Shown here: in pieces, positions 1 to 8,948 of the stretch
Numbering within the stretch: the first letter of the stretch is position 1
Layout: every line of letters begins with the position of its first letter
Assembly: GCA_944363605.1 (NCBI GenBank)
Contig: CALVUM010000083.1
Coordinates: 1 to 50,351, forward strand
Reading direction: 5' to 3'
From: an uncultured Bacilli bacterium
GTDB lineage: Bacteria > Bacillota_I > Bacilli_A > RF39 > UBA660
DNA length: 50,351 bases
Notes under the pieces: model-generated
Told to the model about the DNA's origin: nothing
Database searches by the model: none
The model's input: only the letters and a program-made list of their open reading frames with translations
Made by a program: the position numbers and the translations under genes

Positions 1-1
1 T

Positions 2-1345
2 GAATTTACCGAACAAACAAGTTCAATCGCCTTAAATAACACTTATCCAATAAGTGATACAAAAGGACTTACGACAAATCCATATACGTTTACGATCAAA
101 AACACCTGTACAATTGATGCCTCATACAATGTAACCTTAAATACTTTAACTACGAATACAATGAATAAAAGTTGGCTAAAATATGCTATTTATAAAAGTA
201 CAGAAATAAAACCAACAACAGGAACAAATCTAGGAACAAATACAAACTATAATACCGCAACGGAAGAATTACAAATCACAAACTTAGATGAATCCATAAT
301 CATTGCGAGTGGCGAATTAAAACAAAATGAAAGTGTTACCTACAATTTTTACTTATGGATGGATGAAACAACCGGAAATGAAGCAATGAACACCAAATTC
401 GAAGGAAGTATCAACATAATAAGTTCAGCTACCAAAATAGAAACGGCAGCTGATACGATTCTAGCTAAAGGAGAAACAAGTGAACTTGCCTATGATGGAA
501 CAACAGATAATAATCTAAGATATATCGGAGCCGATCCAAATAATTATGTTTCATTCAATAATGAGTTATGGCGAATAATCGGAGTATTTAACAATATTGA
601 TGATGGAACAGGAATAAAAGAAACAAGATTGAAAATTATTCGAGCAGAACCGATTGGAAAATATAGTTGGGATAATAAAGCAAGTGGCACAGGATCTTCT
701 ACAAGTGATTATGGAAGCAGTGATTGGAGTGATTCCGCCTTACAACTTGTGCTAAACGAAGGAGCCTATTGGAATAGAACAACCGGAGAATGCCCATATG
801 GACAAAATGATGCGACAACAGCTTGTGATTTTAGTAGTACTGGCTTAACAGAAGAAGCAAAAAGTATGATAGGTACTACTTTGTGGAGTTTAGGAGGAGC
901 AAGTCATTCAAGTTCAAGTACTGGATTAGCAAGTCATTGGTACTCCTATGAAAGAGGAACAACCGTATATAGTGGAAGACCAAAAGAATGGATAGGAAAA
1001 ATCGGACTTATGTATCCTTCAGATTATGGCTATGCGACCAGTGGAGGAACTACAACGAATAGAGAAACCTGTTTAAATGCAGCATTATTTAATTGGAATT
1101 TCTCATCATATAGTGACTGTTATAGTAATGATTGGCTATACGATAGTTCTAACTACCAATGGACATTAACCCCCTACTTTGATAATAGCGCCTACGTGTT
1201 TTATGTGAACGACACTGGGAAAGTGTACAGCACCAATGCGAACTATACGGCTCCTGTCGCCTCCCCCGCCTTATACCTAAAAGCTAATGTAAAAATCAGT
1301 GGGGGAATAGGAACGAGTTCGGATCCGTATAGCTTAAGTCTATAG
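2..1345 (+). CDS. Large surface protein, 5' end outside the window
   Basis: The frame is open from base 2, so the start lies left of the window; the ATG at 161 is internal. The first visible 50 or so residues match the intact paralogue at 20114-22123 (a YPIS.. stretch, then YTFTIKNTC), which has an N-terminal membrane anchor and a TasA/camelysin-like beta domain. The C-terminal part carries a (N)NYVSFNNELWRIIGVF motif followed by a Trp/Tyr/Asn-rich domain like those called DUF6273 in gut Firmicutes. It ends with SGGIGTSSDPY, the same tail as the paralogues. The segment before that tail (about 1163-1262) is G+C rich and unlike the paralogues. Role is probably an exported adhesin or surface antigen; this is inference from architecture. 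No enzyme motif is seen. Confidence 0.75.
   Translation, partial: EFTEQTSSIALNNTYPISDTKGLTTNPYTFTIKNTCTIDASYNVTLNTLTTNTMNKSWLKYAIYKSTEIKPTTGTNLGTNTNYNTATEELQITNLDESIIIASGELKQNESVTYNFYLWMDETTGNEAMNTKFEGSINIISSATKIETAADTILAKGETSELAYDGTTDNNLRYIGADPNNYVSFNNELWRIIGVFNNIDDGTGIKETRLKIIRAEPIGKYSWDNKASGTGSSTSDYGSSDWSDSALQLVLNEGAYWNRTTGECPYGQNDATTACDFSSTGLTEEAKSMIGTTLWSLGGASHSSSSTGLASHWYSYERGTTVYSGRPKEWIGKIGLMYPSDYGYATSGGTTTNRETCLNAALFNWNFSSYSDCYSNDWLYDSSNYQWTLTPYFDNSAYVFYVNDTGKVYSTNANYTAPVASPALYLKANVKISGGIGTSSDPYSLSL
1163..1262 (+). other. Hypervariable, G+C-rich segment of surface gene
   Basis: About 53 of 100 bases are G or C by hand count, in a gene that is otherwise clearly AT-rich. About half of the codons end in C (TAC, GCC, AGC, AAC, GTC, TCC, CCC), while the flanks favour T- and A-ending codons. 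It lies where the paralogues at 17577-18113 and 20114-22123 also diverge, just before a conserved tail. Confidence 0.5.
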
Positions 1346-1656
1346 GAAAACGAAAAAAGGACCCAGTCACGCATAAGAGTGACAGGGGTTTGGCTAGTTA
1401 TCCACTTTGATTATTTGATAAAAAGTAAAAGAAGTAATACCTTTGAATTTTTCTCGAAGTAATTAGAAAGCAGGTTTTTGTAAGAGAAAACTTATTTTTT
1501 AATAAGTATTAGGTTTTTAGGGACACGTTAATAAGTTTACGTTTAATAAAAAACGACAATAAAACTCATTATGCGACAAAACCTATCAAAAAAAGCTCTT
1601 GATAGAAAAGAAAAGAGTCTATAGAATATCTTTCCAAGAAACGGAGAGGTATTTTT
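1346..1656 (+). other. Intergenic region with two hairpins, no gene seen
   Basis: No convincing ORF. One hairpin is at 1362-1387 (CCC-A-GTCAC paired with GTGAC-A-GGG, 8-base loop, no U-tract after it). A second, AT-rich one lies near 1487-1510 (ACTTATT paired with AATAAGT). The end of the region, 1578-1602, is repeated at 2497-2520 downstream of the nuclease gene. Confidence 0.5.
1578..1602 (+). repeat. Direct repeat upstream of Rpn gene, copy 1
   Basis: A stretch of about 25 bases (AAAACCTATC, an A-run, then a CTCTTGA-like end) recurs at 2497-2520 with one base substitution and a slightly shorter A-run. It precedes the full-length nuclease gene here and the truncated copy there, so the whole unit (leader plus gene) was duplicated. 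Confidence 0.8.
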
Positions 1657-2487
1657 ATGATGGAAACAAAAGAAAAATTTTATACGGCAAAGTATGACCG
1701 AGTTTTTAAAGAAATCTTCTTAAAAGAAGAAAACGAAGATTTATTAAAAGAACTCTTAAAAGTTGCTTTAAAAGAAGTTTCTATAAAAGAAATAAAAAAA
1801 GTGTTAAATGTTGAAAAGAATGTGAGGAATATTCATGTCCGAAGAAAATATGTCGATGTTTTATTAGAAACGGATATTGGCTTAGTCGGGATCGAGATCA
1901 ACAGTTCTGTAAAAGATTATCTGCATGTGAGAAATTTTGCCTATCACTGTGACACCTATGCCCATTACACCGAAACCGGAGAATACTACCGCGAAGATAT
2001 CTATATCATTCAAATTAATTTGACTTATGGAATTAAAAATGATGAAGAAATAATGAGGGTTTATGAAGTACAAGATAAGACCCAGAAAAAGTTTGTCGAA
2101 AACTTCCAGGTAATTGAATACAATATGGACAAAGTAATGGAGTATTGGTATACTAAAGACGAGAAAAAGATAAAGGAATACTTATATTTAATACTTCTTG
2201 ATTTAGGAAAAGAAGAATTAGAAGAAGTAGCAAAGGAAAGTCTGGAGGTAGAGAAATATATGAAAGATTTAGAAAAAGTGAATGAAGATCCAAGGTTCAG
2301 AGAATTTATGACCAAAGAAGAAGATGAAAGAAAAATCAGAAATACCGAATTAAAGGCTGCAGAAGAAAAAGGTTTGTTACAAGGAAAAATCGAAATTGCT
2401 AGGAAAATGCTTTTAAAAAATAAAAGTATAGAAGAGATTATGGAATTTACGAATTTAACTAAAGATGAAATTGACAAATTATTTTAA
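1657..2487 (+). CDS. Rpn/PD-(D/E)XK nuclease-family protein
   Basis: A 276-residue member of the Rpn/PDDEXK family (recombination-promoting nuclease, often called putative transposase). The nuclease core is in the first half: a VDVLLETD strand and then GLVGIEIN, giving the spaced Asp and Glu-x-Asn/Gln of a PD-(D/E)XK site. The second half is a charged helical region (EDPRFREFMTKEEDERK, then KAAEEKGLLQGKIEIA) typical of the family C-terminus, ending in a short HTH-like segment. Proteins of this family cleave DNA and promote RecA-independent recombination in E. coli; activity here is inferred. The start is the ATG at 1657 with GGAGAGG about 8 bases upstream; ATG at 1660 is also possible. A truncated second copy follows directly, so the locus was tandemly duplicated. 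Confidence 0.8.
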   Translation: MMETKEKFYTAKYDRVFKEIFLKEENEDLLKELLKVALKEVSIKEIKKVLNVEKNVRNIHVRRKYVDVLLETDIGLVGIEINSSVKDYLHVRNFAYHCDTYAHYTETGEYYREDIYIIQINLTYGIKNDEEIMRVYEVQDKTQKKFVENFQVIEYNMDKVMEYWYTKDEKKIKEYLYLILLDLGKEELEEVAKESLEVEKYMKDLEKVNEDPRFREFMTKEEDERKIRNTELKAAEEKGLLQGKIEIARKMLLKNKSIEEIMEFTNLTKDEIDKLF

Positions 2488-2496
2488 AAATGTAAT

Positions 2497-2520
2497 AAAA
2501 CCTATCAAAAAAGTTCTTGA
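2497..2520 (+). repeat. Direct repeat upstream of Rpn fragment, copy 2
   Basis: Second copy of the sequence at 1578-1602. Here it runs directly into the C-terminal half of the nuclease gene, marking the deletion point. Confidence 0.8.
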
Positions 2521-2840
2521 AGATAAGGTAATACTTATATTTAATTCTCATTGATTTAGGAAAAGAAGAGTTAGAAGAAGTATCAAAGAAAAATCCGGAG
2601 GTAAAAAAGTATATGAAAAATTCAGAAAAAGTAAATGAAGATCCAAGATTTAGAGAATTTATGACCAAAGAAGAAGATGAGAGAAAAATTAGAAATACGG
2701 AATTATATGCAGCAGAGGAAAAAGGATTGTTACAAGGAAAAATTGAAATTGCTAAAAACTTATTAGGTGAGCTTTCAATAGAAAAAATATCAGAAGTGAC
2801 TGGTTTAGAAATAGAAGAGATCAAGAAATTAGAGTCTTGA
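2521..2840 (+). pseudogene. C-terminal fragment of Rpn nuclease (second copy)
   Basis: From about 2521 the DNA closely matches the first copy from about 2169 onward: the ATACTTATATTTAAT stretch, then residues EDPRFREFMTKEEDERKIRN and AAEEKGLLQGKIEIA. The catalytic N-terminal half is gone. The only ATG in frame (2613) would give 75 residues of the helical tail. The leader repeat is kept, so the likely history is tandem duplication followed by an internal deletion of about 0.57 kb. The last 25 residues differ from copy 1 (LGELSIEKISEVTGLE instead of LKNKSIEEIMEFTNLT). No catalytic function is expected. A short protein interacting with the intact copy cannot be excluded. Confidence 0.8.
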
Positions 2841-2931
2841 TTTTTTTCTTTGATAAATCCTTGTAAAGTGTTGTATATGCTACTTTCTTCCTTTTTGGTT
2901 TCATGGTATATTTAAAAGGCGGAGGGATGAT

Positions 2932-5163
2932 ATGAAGGAAGAATGGAAAAATTTTAAAGAAGGAGTTTGGATGAATGAAGTTAATGTGTCTGATTTCATT
3001 TTGAAAAACTATACAAAATATGATGATGATGAATCTTTTTTATCTGGAACTACAGATAAAACTGGAAGAGTTTTAAAAAAGGTTAATGATTTATTAAAAG
3101 AAGAATTAGAGAAGCTTGTGTTAGATATTGATGTTGATCACATGGCTTCTATCAATGCTTTTAAACCTGGATATATTAGTGAAAATGATGACGTTATTGT
3201 TGGACTTCAAACGGATGCGCCTTTAAAACGCATTGTTAATCCTTATGGTGGAATAAGGATGGTTTATCAAGAACTTGATGCTTATGGTTATAAATTAAAT
3301 GAAACAGTTGATAAATATTTTAATGAGTTTCGTAAAACTCATAATCAAGGAGTTTTTGATGCGTACCCTGAAAGTGTAAGAAAAGCTAGACATGTGGGAT
3401 TATTGACGGGTCTTCCTGATGCTTATGGAAGAGGAAGAATTATTGGTGATTACCGAAGAGTAGCTTTATATGGTATTGATTATTTGATGGAGCAAAAAAA
3501 GAAAGATTGGGATGAAGTTTTAGTCGGTCCAATGACTTCTCAACTTATTCAGTTAAGAGAAGATGTTTCGATGCAATATCGTGCTTTAGAAGAAATTAAA
3601 AAAATGGCTCTTTCTTATGGGTTTGATATTTCTAAACCAGCTAAAAATAGTCGTGAAGCTGTTCAATGGACCTATTTTGGGTATTTAGCAGCCGTTAAAG
3701 AAAATAATGGGGCGGCAATGAGTTTAGGAAGAGTAGATGCTTTTTTTGATATTTATTTTGAACGTGATTTAAAAGAAGGAACAATTACGGAAAGGGATAT
3801 TCAAGAAATTATTGATCAGTTTGTTATTAAACTTCGTCTTGTAAGACATTTAAGAACACCTGATTATGATGAGTTGTTTTCTGGCGATCCTACATGGGTA
3901 ACTTGTTCAATAGGTGGAATTACTGAAAAAGGCGAATCGATGGTTACAAAAACTTCTTACCGAATTTTACATACATTAACTAACCTTGATCCGGCACCTG
4001 AACCTAATATGACTGTTTTATGGAGCGAACATTTACCAGAAAATTTTAAAAAATATTGTGCTAAACTTTCTATTGAAACGGATTCTATTCAATATGAAAA
4101 TGATGATGTCATGCGTCCAATTTATGGGGATGACTATGCAATTGCTTGTTGTGTTTCTGCGATGCGTGAAGGAAAGGATATGCAATTTTTTGGCGCACGT
4201 TGTAATTTAGCTAAAGCCCTTTTATATTCGATTAATGGAGGTATTGATGAAATAAAAGGGGATTTAGTTATTGATGGATTTTCTAAAATAACGGATGAAG
4301 TGTTAGATTACGACAAAGTGCATGATGCTTATTTTAAAATGTTAGAAGAGGTTGCTTCTGTTTACAGTGATGCGATGAATGTTATTCATTACATGCATGA
4401 TAAATATGCTTATGAAGCTGGACAAATGGCTTTACATGATACATATGTTAGAAGACTTATGGCTTATGGAGTTGCCGGTTTATCTGTAGTAGCTGATTCT
4501 TTGTCAGCAATTAAATATGCTAAAGTTAAACCAATAAGAAATGAAGATGGTATTGCAGTTGATTTTGAAATAGAAGGGGATTTTCCTAAATATGGGAATG
4601 ATGATGATCGGGTAGATGATTTGGCTAAAGAAGTATTAGAAAAATTTTATGCTGAGCTTTCTAAACATAAATGCTACCGAGATGCAGTACCTACTTTATC
4701 TGTCTTAACGATTACTTCAAATGTTGTTTACGGAAGTAAGACAGGAAGTACTCCTGATGGACGGGAAAAAGGAGTTCCGTTTGCGCCTGGAGCCAATCCA
4801 ATGCACGGTAGAGATGAAAATGGCGCGATTGCTTCATTAAATTCGGTAGCAAAACTTAACTATGCGAATTGTTGTCGTGATGGAATATCTAACACCTTTA
4901 GTATTGTTCCTACTTCTTTAGGACATTCTAAGGAAGAACAAATCGAAAATTTAGTTTCTTTACTCGATGGATATTTTATTCAAGGTGCCCATCATTTAAA
5001 TGTTAATGTGTTAAGTCGTGAAACTTTAATTGATGCAATGGAACATCCAGATAAATATCCATTACTTACGATTCGTGTTTCTGGTTATGCAGTTCGTTTT
5101 AACCGGTTAACTCGCAAACAACAAGAGGAAGTTATCGCGAGAACTTTCCATGAAAAATTATGA
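2932..5163 (+). CDS. pflB: Formate C-acetyltransferase (pyruvate formate-lyase)
   Basis: A 743-residue glycyl-radical enzyme that converts pyruvate and CoA to acetyl-CoA and formate in the cytoplasm of anaerobes. The catalytic cysteine pair is Cys406-Cys407 (IACCVSA). The radical glycine is Gly718 in RVSGYAVRF near the C-terminus, the usual place. Full length for the family. The start at 2932 has GGAGGG at good spacing and gives the expected N-terminal W.NFK.G.W.NEV pattern. The activating enzyme gene follows with a 4-base ATGA overlap, so the two are translationally coupled. Fermentation through formate is expected in this organism. Confidence 0.97.
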   Translation: MKEEWKNFKEGVWMNEVNVSDFILKNYTKYDDDESFLSGTTDKTGRVLKKVNDLLKEELEKLVLDIDVDHMASINAFKPGYISENDDVIVGLQTDAPLKRIVNPYGGIRMVYQELDAYGYKLNETVDKYFNEFRKTHNQGVFDAYPESVRKARHVGLLTGLPDAYGRGRIIGDYRRVALYGIDYLMEQKKKDWDEVLVGPMTSQLIQLREDVSMQYRALEEIKKMALSYGFDISKPAKNSREAVQWTYFGYLAAVKENNGAAMSLGRVDAFFDIYFERDLKEGTITERDIQEIIDQFVIKLRLVRHLRTPDYDELFSGDPTWVTCSIGGITEKGESMVTKTSYRILHTLTNLDPAPEPNMTVLWSEHLPENFKKYCAKLSIETDSIQYENDDVMRPIYGDDYAIACCVSAMREGKDMQFFGARCNLAKALLYSINGGIDEIKGDLVIDGFSKITDEVLDYDKVHDAYFKMLEEVASVYSDAMNVIHYMHDKYAYEAGQMALHDTYVRRLMAYGVAGLSVVADSLSAIKYAKVKPIRNEDGIAVDFEIEGDFPKYGNDDDRVDDLAKEVLEKFYAELSKHKCYRDAVPTLSVLTITSNVVYGSKTGSTPDGREKGVPFAPGANPMHGRDENGAIASLNSVAKLNYANCCRDGISNTFSIVPTSLGHSKEEQIENLVSLLDGYFIQGAHHLNVNVLSRETLIDAMEHPDKYPLLTIRVSGYAVRFNRLTRKQQEEVIARTFHEKL

Positions 5164-5882
5164 TGGGAAGCGTTGACTCTATTGAAACATTTGGACTTGT
5201 CGATGGCCCCGGGATTAGAACAGTCGTTTTTTTCTCGGGGTGCATGTTACGTTGTTTATTTTGCCATAATCCAGAAATGTTTCAAAAAAAAGAAAAGAAT
5301 ATGGATGTAGATACTTTAGTAAAAAGAATTTTACGAAATAAGCCTTATTTTAAAAGAAATCAAGGTGGTGTCACATTTTCTGGAGGAGAACCTTTACTTC
5401 AAGTAGATTTTTTATTAGAAGTTTGCAAAAAGTTAAAAGAGGAAAATGTTCATATCGCTTTAGATACAGCAGGTGTGGGAATTGGTAAATATGATGAAAT
5501 TCTTTCTTTGGTTGATTTAGTTATTTTAGATATTAAGCATACCAATCCATTAGGATATGAAAAAATGACTGGGCATAAGATGAATGAAGTAGAGAAATTC
5601 ATTGTTTCTTTAAATAAAAGCGGAAAAGATGTTTGGTTAAGACAAGTTGTTGTACCTAATATAACGGATCAAGAAGAATATTTAGATTCTTTAGTGTATT
5701 ACATTCAAAAAATTAAAAATGTCAAAAAAGTTGAATTTTTACCTTTTCATCATTTGGGATTTGAAAAATATGAAAAGTTAGGAATAAAAAATCCCCTTTT
5801 ACATACAGAGGAAATGGATAAAATTCGTTGCGATGAACTTTATAAAAAATTTTGGGAAAAATATCAAAGTGAGGGAAAATAA
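5160..5882 (+). CDS. pflA: Pyruvate formate-lyase activating enzyme (radical SAM)
   Basis: A 240-residue radical-SAM protein that abstracts a hydrogen from PflB to create its glycyl radical. The iron-sulfur motif is Cys28-x3-Cys32-x2-Cys35 (GCMLRCLFC). It is preceded by the family's [13 protein letters not shown] segment and followed by TFSGGEP for SAM binding. Overlaps the end of pflB by 4 bases and the next gene by one base (TAATG), consistent with one operon. No ferredoxin-type cluster insert is seen, as expected for PflA rather than a dehydratase activase. Confidence 0.96.
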   Translation: MMGSVDSIETFGLVDGPGIRTVVFFSGCMLRCLFCHNPEMFQKKEKNMDVDTLVKRILRNKPYFKRNQGGVTFSGGEPLLQVDFLLEVCKKLKEENVHIALDTAGVGIGKYDEILSLVDLVILDIKHTNPLGYEKMTGHKMNEVEKFIVSLNKSGKDVWLRQVVVPNITDQEEYLDSLVYYIQKIKNVKKVEFLPFHHLGFEKYEKLGIKNPLLHTEEMDKIRCDELYKKFWEKYQSEGK

Positions 5883-6343
5883 TGCTTACTTTTCAAAGAA
5901 TTGATATAAATGACAAGACCATTGCTTTGTTAGGGAAGTTACGTTACGATGCTTATGCGATTGATTTTTTAAATTTTACTACAAAAGGAACAGAAACTTA
6001 CTATAGTCATGAGCTTAAAAATAAAAAGTATTTAGTTTATGGAGCTTATTTAGCAAATGAGTTGGTTGCAGCTTGTTATATATCTGATGTTTTTAATTCT
6101 TTATATATTGAACAAATATTTGTGAAAAAATCTTTACAATATGATCAAGAAAACAATTTACATATTGGTTCAAATCTTTTGAAATTTGTTTTAAAGAACC
6201 GTTTTCAAATCGAAGAATATTTTCAAAAGAAGTTTCAGGTTTGTAAATTATCCCCAGGATCAAAGGAAGCTCAAATGTTTTATGAAAAAATGGGTTTTAA
6301 GTTAGCTAATGAACAAATGGATATTTTTGAGAAAAAAATTTAA
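5882..6343 (+). CDS. GNAT-like protein, first of two paralogues
   Basis: A 153-residue protein with a GNAT acetyltransferase pattern: N-terminal LRYDAY helix, central strand VAACYISD, then SLYIEQIFV, a HIGSNLLKFVL segment in the place of the acetyl-CoA loop, and C-terminal AQMFYEKMGFK. The next gene (6462-6902) has the same order of elements (LRIDAY, LAGCYISS, SIEQLFV, YLGKRLLMEVL, RRIYESLGY), so the two arose by tandem duplication. Substrate unknown. Starts at an ATG overlapping the pflA stop and is probably read with pflBA. The acetyl-CoA loop is not a textbook Q/RxxGxG/A, so catalysis is not certain. Confidence 0.6.
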   Translation: MLTFQRIDINDKTIALLGKLRYDAYAIDFLNFTTKGTETYYSHELKNKKYLVYGAYLANELVAACYISDVFNSLYIEQIFVKKSLQYDQENNLHIGSNLLKFVLKNRFQIEEYFQKKFQVCKLSPGSKEAQMFYEKMGFKLANEQMDIFEKKI

Positions 6344-6461
6344 ACTATGAGGAAAAGGAAATTACTTTTCTTTTTTCTATGGTTGTTTTTTTAGCTATTT
6401 TATGATATAAAAAGTATAAATTGTTTTTTAAAATGATTATTGTATATAAAGGATGTTTTTT

Positions 6462-6902
6462 ATGGATATAAAGTATAATTTTGTTTGTCCAACATATAAA
6501 AAATTACTTCAATTAGAAAAACTTCGAATTGACGCCTATCAAGAACCTCCTGTGTGTGATGAAAGAAGGCATTATTTAGAAGCTTTGGAATCTGGAAGAT
6601 ACATTGCGATGACTTCTTCTTTTGATGATGAATTACTCGCTGGATGTTATATTTCCTCTTCTTTTTCTTCATTATCTATCGAGCAATTATTCGTGGCTTA
6701 TCGTTATCAAGAAAAAGGGTATTATTTAGGGAAAAGATTATTAATGGAAGTTTTACGTAATCAAAGAAAAATTGAAGAAATTTTTCAAATGGAATTTAGT
6801 GAATCTAGGTTATATGCTTCAACTTCAAAAGCTAGAAGAATCTATGAAAGTTTAGGATATCAAGGGAAGAAGGCCGATGTGTGGTTAATAAAAAAATTGT
6901 AA
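6462..6902 (+). CDS. GNAT-like protein, second of two paralogues
   Basis: A 146-residue paralogue of the preceding gene with the same GNAT-like layout (LRIDAY, LAGCYISS, LSIEQLFV, GYYLGKRLLMEVL, ARRIYESLGY). The GKRLL stretch fits an acetyl-CoA-binding loop better than in the neighbour. Start chosen at ATG 6462, because AAAGGA lies about 9 bases upstream; the earlier ATG at 6453 would sit on that site. It ends 13 bases before obgE, so the two may be co-transcribed. Substrate unknown; a ribosomal-protein or small-molecule acetyltransferase is possible, but nothing in the sequence decides it. Confidence 0.6.
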   Translation: MDIKYNFVCPTYKKLLQLEKLRIDAYQEPPVCDERRHYLEALESGRYIAMTSSFDDELLAGCYISSSFSSLSIEQLFVAYRYQEKGYYLGKRLLMEVLRNQRKIEEIFQMEFSESRLYASTSKARRIYESLGYQGKKADVWLIKKL

Positions 6903-6915
6903 AGGACGTGATTTT

Positions 6916-8190
6916 ATGTTTATTGATGAAGTTAAAATGAAATTAGTTGCTGGAAAAGGTGGCGATGGTTGTACCTCTTTCCGTCGCGAAAAATACGTGC
7001 CAATGGGTGGTCCTGATGGTGGAAGTGGTGGTAAAGGTGGCGATATTGTTTTTTTAGTAGATGATAGCTTAACTACTCTTATCGATTTAAAATTTCATAA
7101 AATTATGAAAGCAACTAAAGGAGAAAATGGAAAAGGCAAAAATATGCGTGGGAAAAATGCTTTGGATGTTGTTATAAAGGTTCCAGCTGGCACGACGATT
7201 TACGATGAAGATACTGGGCTAGTTATTGCTGATTTAACGAAAAATGGCGAGAGTGTTGTTGTTGCACATGGTGGACGTGGAGGGCGTGGTAATACCGCGT
7301 TTGCCACTCATGAAAAACCGGCTCCAGCGTTTTCTGAGCTCGGAGAACCCGGAGAAATCCGTTATATTAAATGTGAGTTAAAAGTTATTGCTGATGTTGG
7401 GCTTGTTGGAATGCCTAGCGTTGGCAAAAGTACTCTTCTTGCTTCCGTTTCATCAGCAAATCCTAAAATTGCTGCATACCATTTTACGACATTAAGTCCT
7501 AATCTTGGGGTGGTAACTTTAAAAGATCGTCGTACATTTATTTTGGCTGATTTACCAGGAATGATTGAAGGTGCGAGTGAAGGAGTTGGATTAGGAACAA
7601 AGTTTTTAAAACATGCTTCTAGAACGCGCATTTTAGCTCATGTCATCGATATGGCTGGGACAGAAGGTAGAGATCCTATTAAAGACTATGAAATTATTCG
7701 AAAAGAAATTGTAAGCTATAGTGATGCTTTAGCGAACAAAAAGGAAATTATTGTTGCAAATAAAATGGATATGCCTGGATTTGCAGAAAATTTAAAAAGA
7801 TTTCAGGAAAAATATCCTGATAAAGAAATTTTTTCCATAAGTGCAATGAATCATGAAGGTTTAGAGCCACTTCTTACTCACTTACGTGATGTTTTAGAAG
7901 AATTAGGTGAGGAAAAAATTTATCAAGACGAGGAATATGAAAGTACGATCGTTTATAAATTTCAAAATGAAAAACCTTATACGATTACTAAAGAAGATGG
8001 AATTTGGGTTTTAAAAGGTGAAGAAATTGAGAAATTATTTAAAATGACTCGTTTTACTGAAGATGAGGCTGTTGCTCGGTTTGGACGTAGATTAAAAGGT
8101 ATGGGAATCGATGATGAATTAGAACGTTTGGGTGCTAAACCAGGTGATGAAGTTCAAATTTTAGATTATATTTTTGAATGGAAAGAATAA
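6916..8190 (+). CDS. obgE: GTPase Obg/CgtA
   Basis: A 424-residue essential ribosome-associated GTPase. The three family domains are in order. First comes a glycine-rich Obg fold (about 1-158, with GGKGGDG, GGPDGGSGG and GGRGGRGN). Then comes the G domain with P-loop GMPSVGKS at 165-172, switch and DLPGMIEGA, and NKMD for guanine. Last is a C-terminal OCT domain (about 340-424). It acts in 50S assembly and stress signalling; in Bacillus its gene lies in a sporulation cluster. The start at 6916 has AGGACGTGAT upstream. Full length and intact. Confidence 0.97.
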   Translation: MFIDEVKMKLVAGKGGDGCTSFRREKYVPMGGPDGGSGGKGGDIVFLVDDSLTTLIDLKFHKIMKATKGENGKGKNMRGKNALDVVIKVPAGTTIYDEDTGLVIADLTKNGESVVVAHGGRGGRGNTAFATHEKPAPAFSELGEPGEIRYIKCELKVIADVGLVGMPSVGKSTLLASVSSANPKIAAYHFTTLSPNLGVVTLKDRRTFILADLPGMIEGASEGVGLGTKFLKHASRTRILAHVIDMAGTEGRDPIKDYEIIRKEIVSYSDALANKKEIIVANKMDMPGFAENLKRFQEKYPDKEIFSISAMNHEGLEPLLTHLRDVLEELGEEKIYQDEEYESTIVYKFQNEKPYTITKEDGIWVLKGEEIEKLFKMTRFTEDEAVARFGRRLKGMGIDDELERLGAKPGDEVQILDYIFEWKE

Positions 8191-8342
8191 ATGATGATTA
8201 CCTTCTTTTTTAACTCATGCAAAGAATTTTTATTAGATTTGAATCGTTATGTAATATAGATACTGAAATTGACCAATTTGAAGAGATGATTTTGGATTCA
8301 ATAATTCTTAGAACAGAAGAGATTTGGGCAAAAAAAGAACAT

Positions 8343-8675
8343 TTAGTCAGTCTCTTTAAATTTAATTATTGAGCCTATAACTAAATTTTTACTAGTATTT
8401 TTAGGTAATTCTAAAATACTAGTTTTTTCTTCGTTAGTACTTATTTTTACAATTTTGTTTTTGGGAACATTTCGATAAATATAAATGACTTGATTTTCTT
8501 TATTTAAGCCGATTACATCAATTTCTTCTTTCATAAAAAAAGTATGAATCGCTTTACAATTTGGAAACAAAATTCCTTCTTGAATGTTTTTCTTTCCCAT
8601 TAAACCAAATAGTCTTGTTTTGAAATCCGTAGCGTTTTTAATATTTATCATTCTATTATTTGTTTTTATTTTCAT
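8343..8675 (-). CDS. DUF192 family protein
   Basis: A 110-residue minus-strand protein of the DUF192 (PF02643) family: an N-terminal ATDFKTRLFGLMGKK motif, a central HTFFMKEEIDVIGL strand pair, and a C-terminal ELPKNTSKNLVIG. No signal peptide, although many family members are exported. Function in the family is not established. It is divergent from the membrane-protein operon starting at 8949, with about 270 bases of AT-rich DNA between. GGAGC-like bases sit upstream of the ATG at 8675 on the minus strand. Confidence 0.8.
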   Translation of the reverse strand: MKIKTNNRMINIKNATDFKTRLFGLMGKKNIQEGILFPNCKAIHTFFMKEEIDVIGLNKENQVIYIYRNVPKNKIVKISTNEEKTSILELPKNTSKNLVIGSIIKFKETD

Positions 8676-8893
8676 ATTTTTGTTGCTCCTTTATAACAAT
8701 CCTATTATTGTTTACACAAAAGTATGATAAAATTTATTTATAATAATCATTTCTTTTTTATAACAATTATAATAATGAGCTTAATATTCTCTAAATTAAT
8801 TATATAATGTGGAGGATTTTAAAACAAGTGAACGTGATGATATTTATAAATTTTTTTAAAATACACAAGAAAAAATCGTTCTTTTTTTTTTCC

Positions 8894-8922
8894 TTGTCAA
8901 TTCACTTAGTTACTGATATAAT
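8894..8922 (+). promoter_or_regulatory. Sigma-A-type promoter
   Basis: TTGTCA at 8894-8899, a 17-base spacer, and TATAAT at 8917-8922. It sits 27 bases before the GTG start at 8949, giving a short leader with AGGAGAG as ribosome-binding site. Confidence 0.7.
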
Positions 8923-8948
8923 GTTTTAGAGTAGGAGAGTGACTAAAA

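Noticed and set aside
2061..2824. Two similar minus-strand frames opposite the Rpn gene and its fragment
   Set aside because: They resemble each other only because the coding strand is duplicated; they are antisense shadows.
8217..8372. 51-residue plus-strand ORF after obgE
   Set aside because: The residue order looks protein-like, but there is no ribosome-binding site, it overlaps the end of the DUF192 gene on the other strand, and I know no family.
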